Below are positions 62,774 to 64,000 of a stretch of DNA of 64,000 nt, piece after piece (the stretch's first letter is position 1; each line of letters opens with the position of its first letter). The position numbers and the translations under genes are program-made. The DNA is taken from NCBI RefSeq assembly GCF_014904735.1, contig NZ_JACZCR010000033.1, positions 62,001-126,000 on the forward strand. Reading direction: 5' to 3'. Origin of the DNA: Microbulbifer hainanensis (GTDB lineage: Bacteria > Pseudomonadota > Gammaproteobacteria > Pseudomonadales > Cellvibrionaceae). A model generated the notes under the pieces. That model was not told the DNA's origin. It made no database searches and was given only the letters and a program-made list of their open reading frames with translations.

Positions 62774-64000
62774 CCCGCAACCTGCAATACGGGCGCGGCC
62801 TGGTTTGGCTGCGCAACGACCTGCGCCTGCGCGACAATACGGCCCTGTACCGCGCTGCGGTCAGCTGCGGCGCCGTCGCGGCAGTTTTCATTGCCTGCCC
62901 GAAAACCTGGAAGAGCCATGACGACGGCGACCCGGTAGTGAACTTTCGCCTCGCCTGCCTGCGCGAGCTGCAGGAGAGCCTGGCGGGCAGGCGTATTCCC
63001 CTGTATTTCCTCGAGGTTGCATCGTTTGACGAAGTGCCGTCGGCACTGCAGCAGATTGTCCGCAAGCTGCAAATCGACGCGGTATTCGCCAACGCGGAAT
63101 ATCCATTTAACGAGCAGCGCCGCGACAGCGCGGCGCGGGCCGCACTCCAAGAGGCCGGGGTGCCGATCGAGTACAGCACCGACCGGACCCTGGTGCCGCC
63201 GGGCGCAGTCAGGACCGGCAGCGGCGACGCCTACAAAGTGTTCACACCGTTCAAGCGCGCTTTCGTCTCCCAGTGCGGCGCCACGGATTTCTCCCCGCTG
63301 CCGCCGCCGCGGCAGTTCGACGGTGACAAAGGCTGGCCGCAATGGCTGCAGATCGCGGGCGCGCACAACCTGGTGCAGACGATTCCCGATACGGTGCGCG
63401 GCTATCGGGCGCTGCCCCAGAAAGACGGCAAGATATTCGGTTGGATGCCGGGAGAAAAAGCGGGGGCACGCCGCCTGCGCGAATTCGGTGAAATCATCGA
63501 TGGCTATGAAGACGAACGCGATTTTCCCGCGATCGATGCCACGTCCAGGCTGTCCCCCTATTTGAACTGCGGCGCGGTTTCGATTCGCCAGTGCGCGCAG
63601 CTGGCGCTCGGGTTGAATGAGGGGCGCTGGGTCGGCGGCAGCGAGGGTATCAGTTGCTGGCTGGGGGAATTGATATGGCGCGAATTTTACACGCACCTGC
63701 TGGTGGCGTTTCCCCGCCTGTGTAAACACCAGCCATTCAAGCCGGAAACCGACCGGGTGCCCTGGTCCGGGGATGAACTGGCCTTCCGCCGCTGGTGCCA
63801 GGGCAAAACCGGTGTGCCGATCGTCGACGCGGCAATGCGCCAATTGCTGGAAACCGGCTGGATGCACAACCGCCTGCGCATGGTGGTGGCGTCGTTTCTC
63901 AGCAAGAACCTGTTGATCGACTGGCGCTGGGGCGAGCGCCATTTCATGAACCACCTGATCGACGCTGACTTTGCGGCCAACAACGGCGGCTGGCAGTGGG
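62770..64000 (+). CDS. phrB: Deoxyribodipyrimidine photolyase, partial at window end
   Basis: Uses light to split cyclobutane pyrimidine dimers. It starts at ATG 62770, overlapping the regulator stop by four bases, and is still open at the window edge, so the last part of the protein is missing. The antenna domain begins GLVWLRNDLRLRDNTALY. The FAD-binding helical part follows, with SRLSPYLNCGAVSIRQ, ELIWREFYTHLL, MRQLLETGWMHNRLRMVVASF and the final ADFAANNGGWQW. All are class I CPD photolyase features. About 410 residues are visible of some 470 expected. Confidence 0.95.
   Translation, partial: MTRNLQYGRGLVWLRNDLRLRDNTALYRAAVSCGAVAAVFIACPKTWKSHDDGDPVVNFRLACLRELQESLAGRRIPLYFLEVASFDEVPSALQQIVRKLQIDAVFANAEYPFNEQRRDSAARAALQEAGVPIEYSTDRTLVPPGAVRTGSGDAYKVFTPFKRAFVSQCGATDFSPLPPPRQFDGDKGWPQWLQIAGAHNLVQTIPDTVRGYRALPQKDGKIFGWMPGEKAGARRLREFGEIIDGYEDERDFPAIDATSRLSPYLNCGAVSIRQCAQLALGLNEGRWVGGSEGISCWLGELIWREFYTHLLVAFPRLCKHQPFKPETDRVPWSGDELAFRRWCQGKTGVPIVDAAMRQLLETGWMHNRLRMVVASFLSKNLLIDWRWGERHFMNHLIDADFAANNGGWQW

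Noticed and set aside
62566-63954. Minus-strand open frame of 462 codons
   Set aside because: Antisense to the photolyase gene, which reads through to the window edge with all photolyase motifs.
1-64000. tRNA, rRNA, CRISPR arrays, transposases or integrases
   Set aside because: I looked for them on both strands and saw no supporting sequence. A covariance-model and repeat search would settle it.

Overview
The window is GC-rich (roughly 60% by eye), densely coded and chromosomal. It looks like a marine gammaproteobacterium, and I infer the Cellvibrionales, with Microbulbifer-type genomes as the closest match I can think of. The reasons are the complete rsxABCDGE operon, MetG divergent from ApbC/Mrp, a YqjD-YqjE-YqjK-type trio, a YdiJ-type D-lactate/2-hydroxyacid dehydrogenase, TrhO, YghU, and the paired beta-helix/diheme cytochrome genes. 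The genus is inference only. I see no rRNA, tRNA, CRISPR array, integrase or transposase.

Layout. 0.3-5.5 kb: a 7TM-DISM diguanylate cyclase, a YbjQ protein, a periplasmic glycerophosphodiesterase and an acyl-CoA ligase. 5.6-21.2 kb: a collinear minus-strand block of 13 genes (M48 protease, two lipoproteins, two membrane-anchored VWA proteins, an Hsp70/actin-like protein with an FHA-like tail, a TolQ/ExbB-type channel, a small exported protein, a PEGA-FGE fusion, a TPR/PEGA-like membrane protein, two more lipoproteins, and a TPR-TonB_C protein). I cannot match this block to a characterised machine, and it is the best candidate here for an undescribed system. 21.8-27.1 kb: ilvE, a Yip1-family protein, a small exported protein, and a beta-helix lipoprotein translationally coupled to a diheme cytochrome. 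27.1-32.2 kb: an MltF-like transglycosylase, a decayed tandem copy that lost its catalytic domain, and a TetR regulator. 32.4-38.3 kb: rsxABCDGE.

38.3-46.1 kb is more accessory: a GNAT enzyme, an AT-rich orphan gene, yghU, an internally deleted sirtuin remnant, an amidohydrolase, the intact sirtuin, and a nitrate-sensor/ANTAR antiterminator with no nitrate genes beside it. 46.1-51.9 kb holds the yqj-type trio, a D-2-hydroxyacid dehydrogenase, metG and apbC. 52-53.5 kb carries three tandem paralogues of a small protein with an unknown role. 53.5-60.6 kb holds trhO, small proteins, a 3D-domain protein, a TPR protein and ydiJ. 60.6-64.0 kb is a light/photorepair operon (DUF523-DUF1722, MerR-type regulator, photolyase) behind a perfect 12-bp inverted repeat that overlaps its promoter. 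The photolyase runs off the window end.

Working model for the 13-gene block (inference): a TolQ-like channel pairs with VWA proteins whose N-terminal helix keeps a TolR/ExbD-like aspartate, so proton flow could drive VWA domains in the periplasm. The lipoproteins, PEGA proteins and TonB_C protein would connect this to the outer membrane and peptidoglycan.
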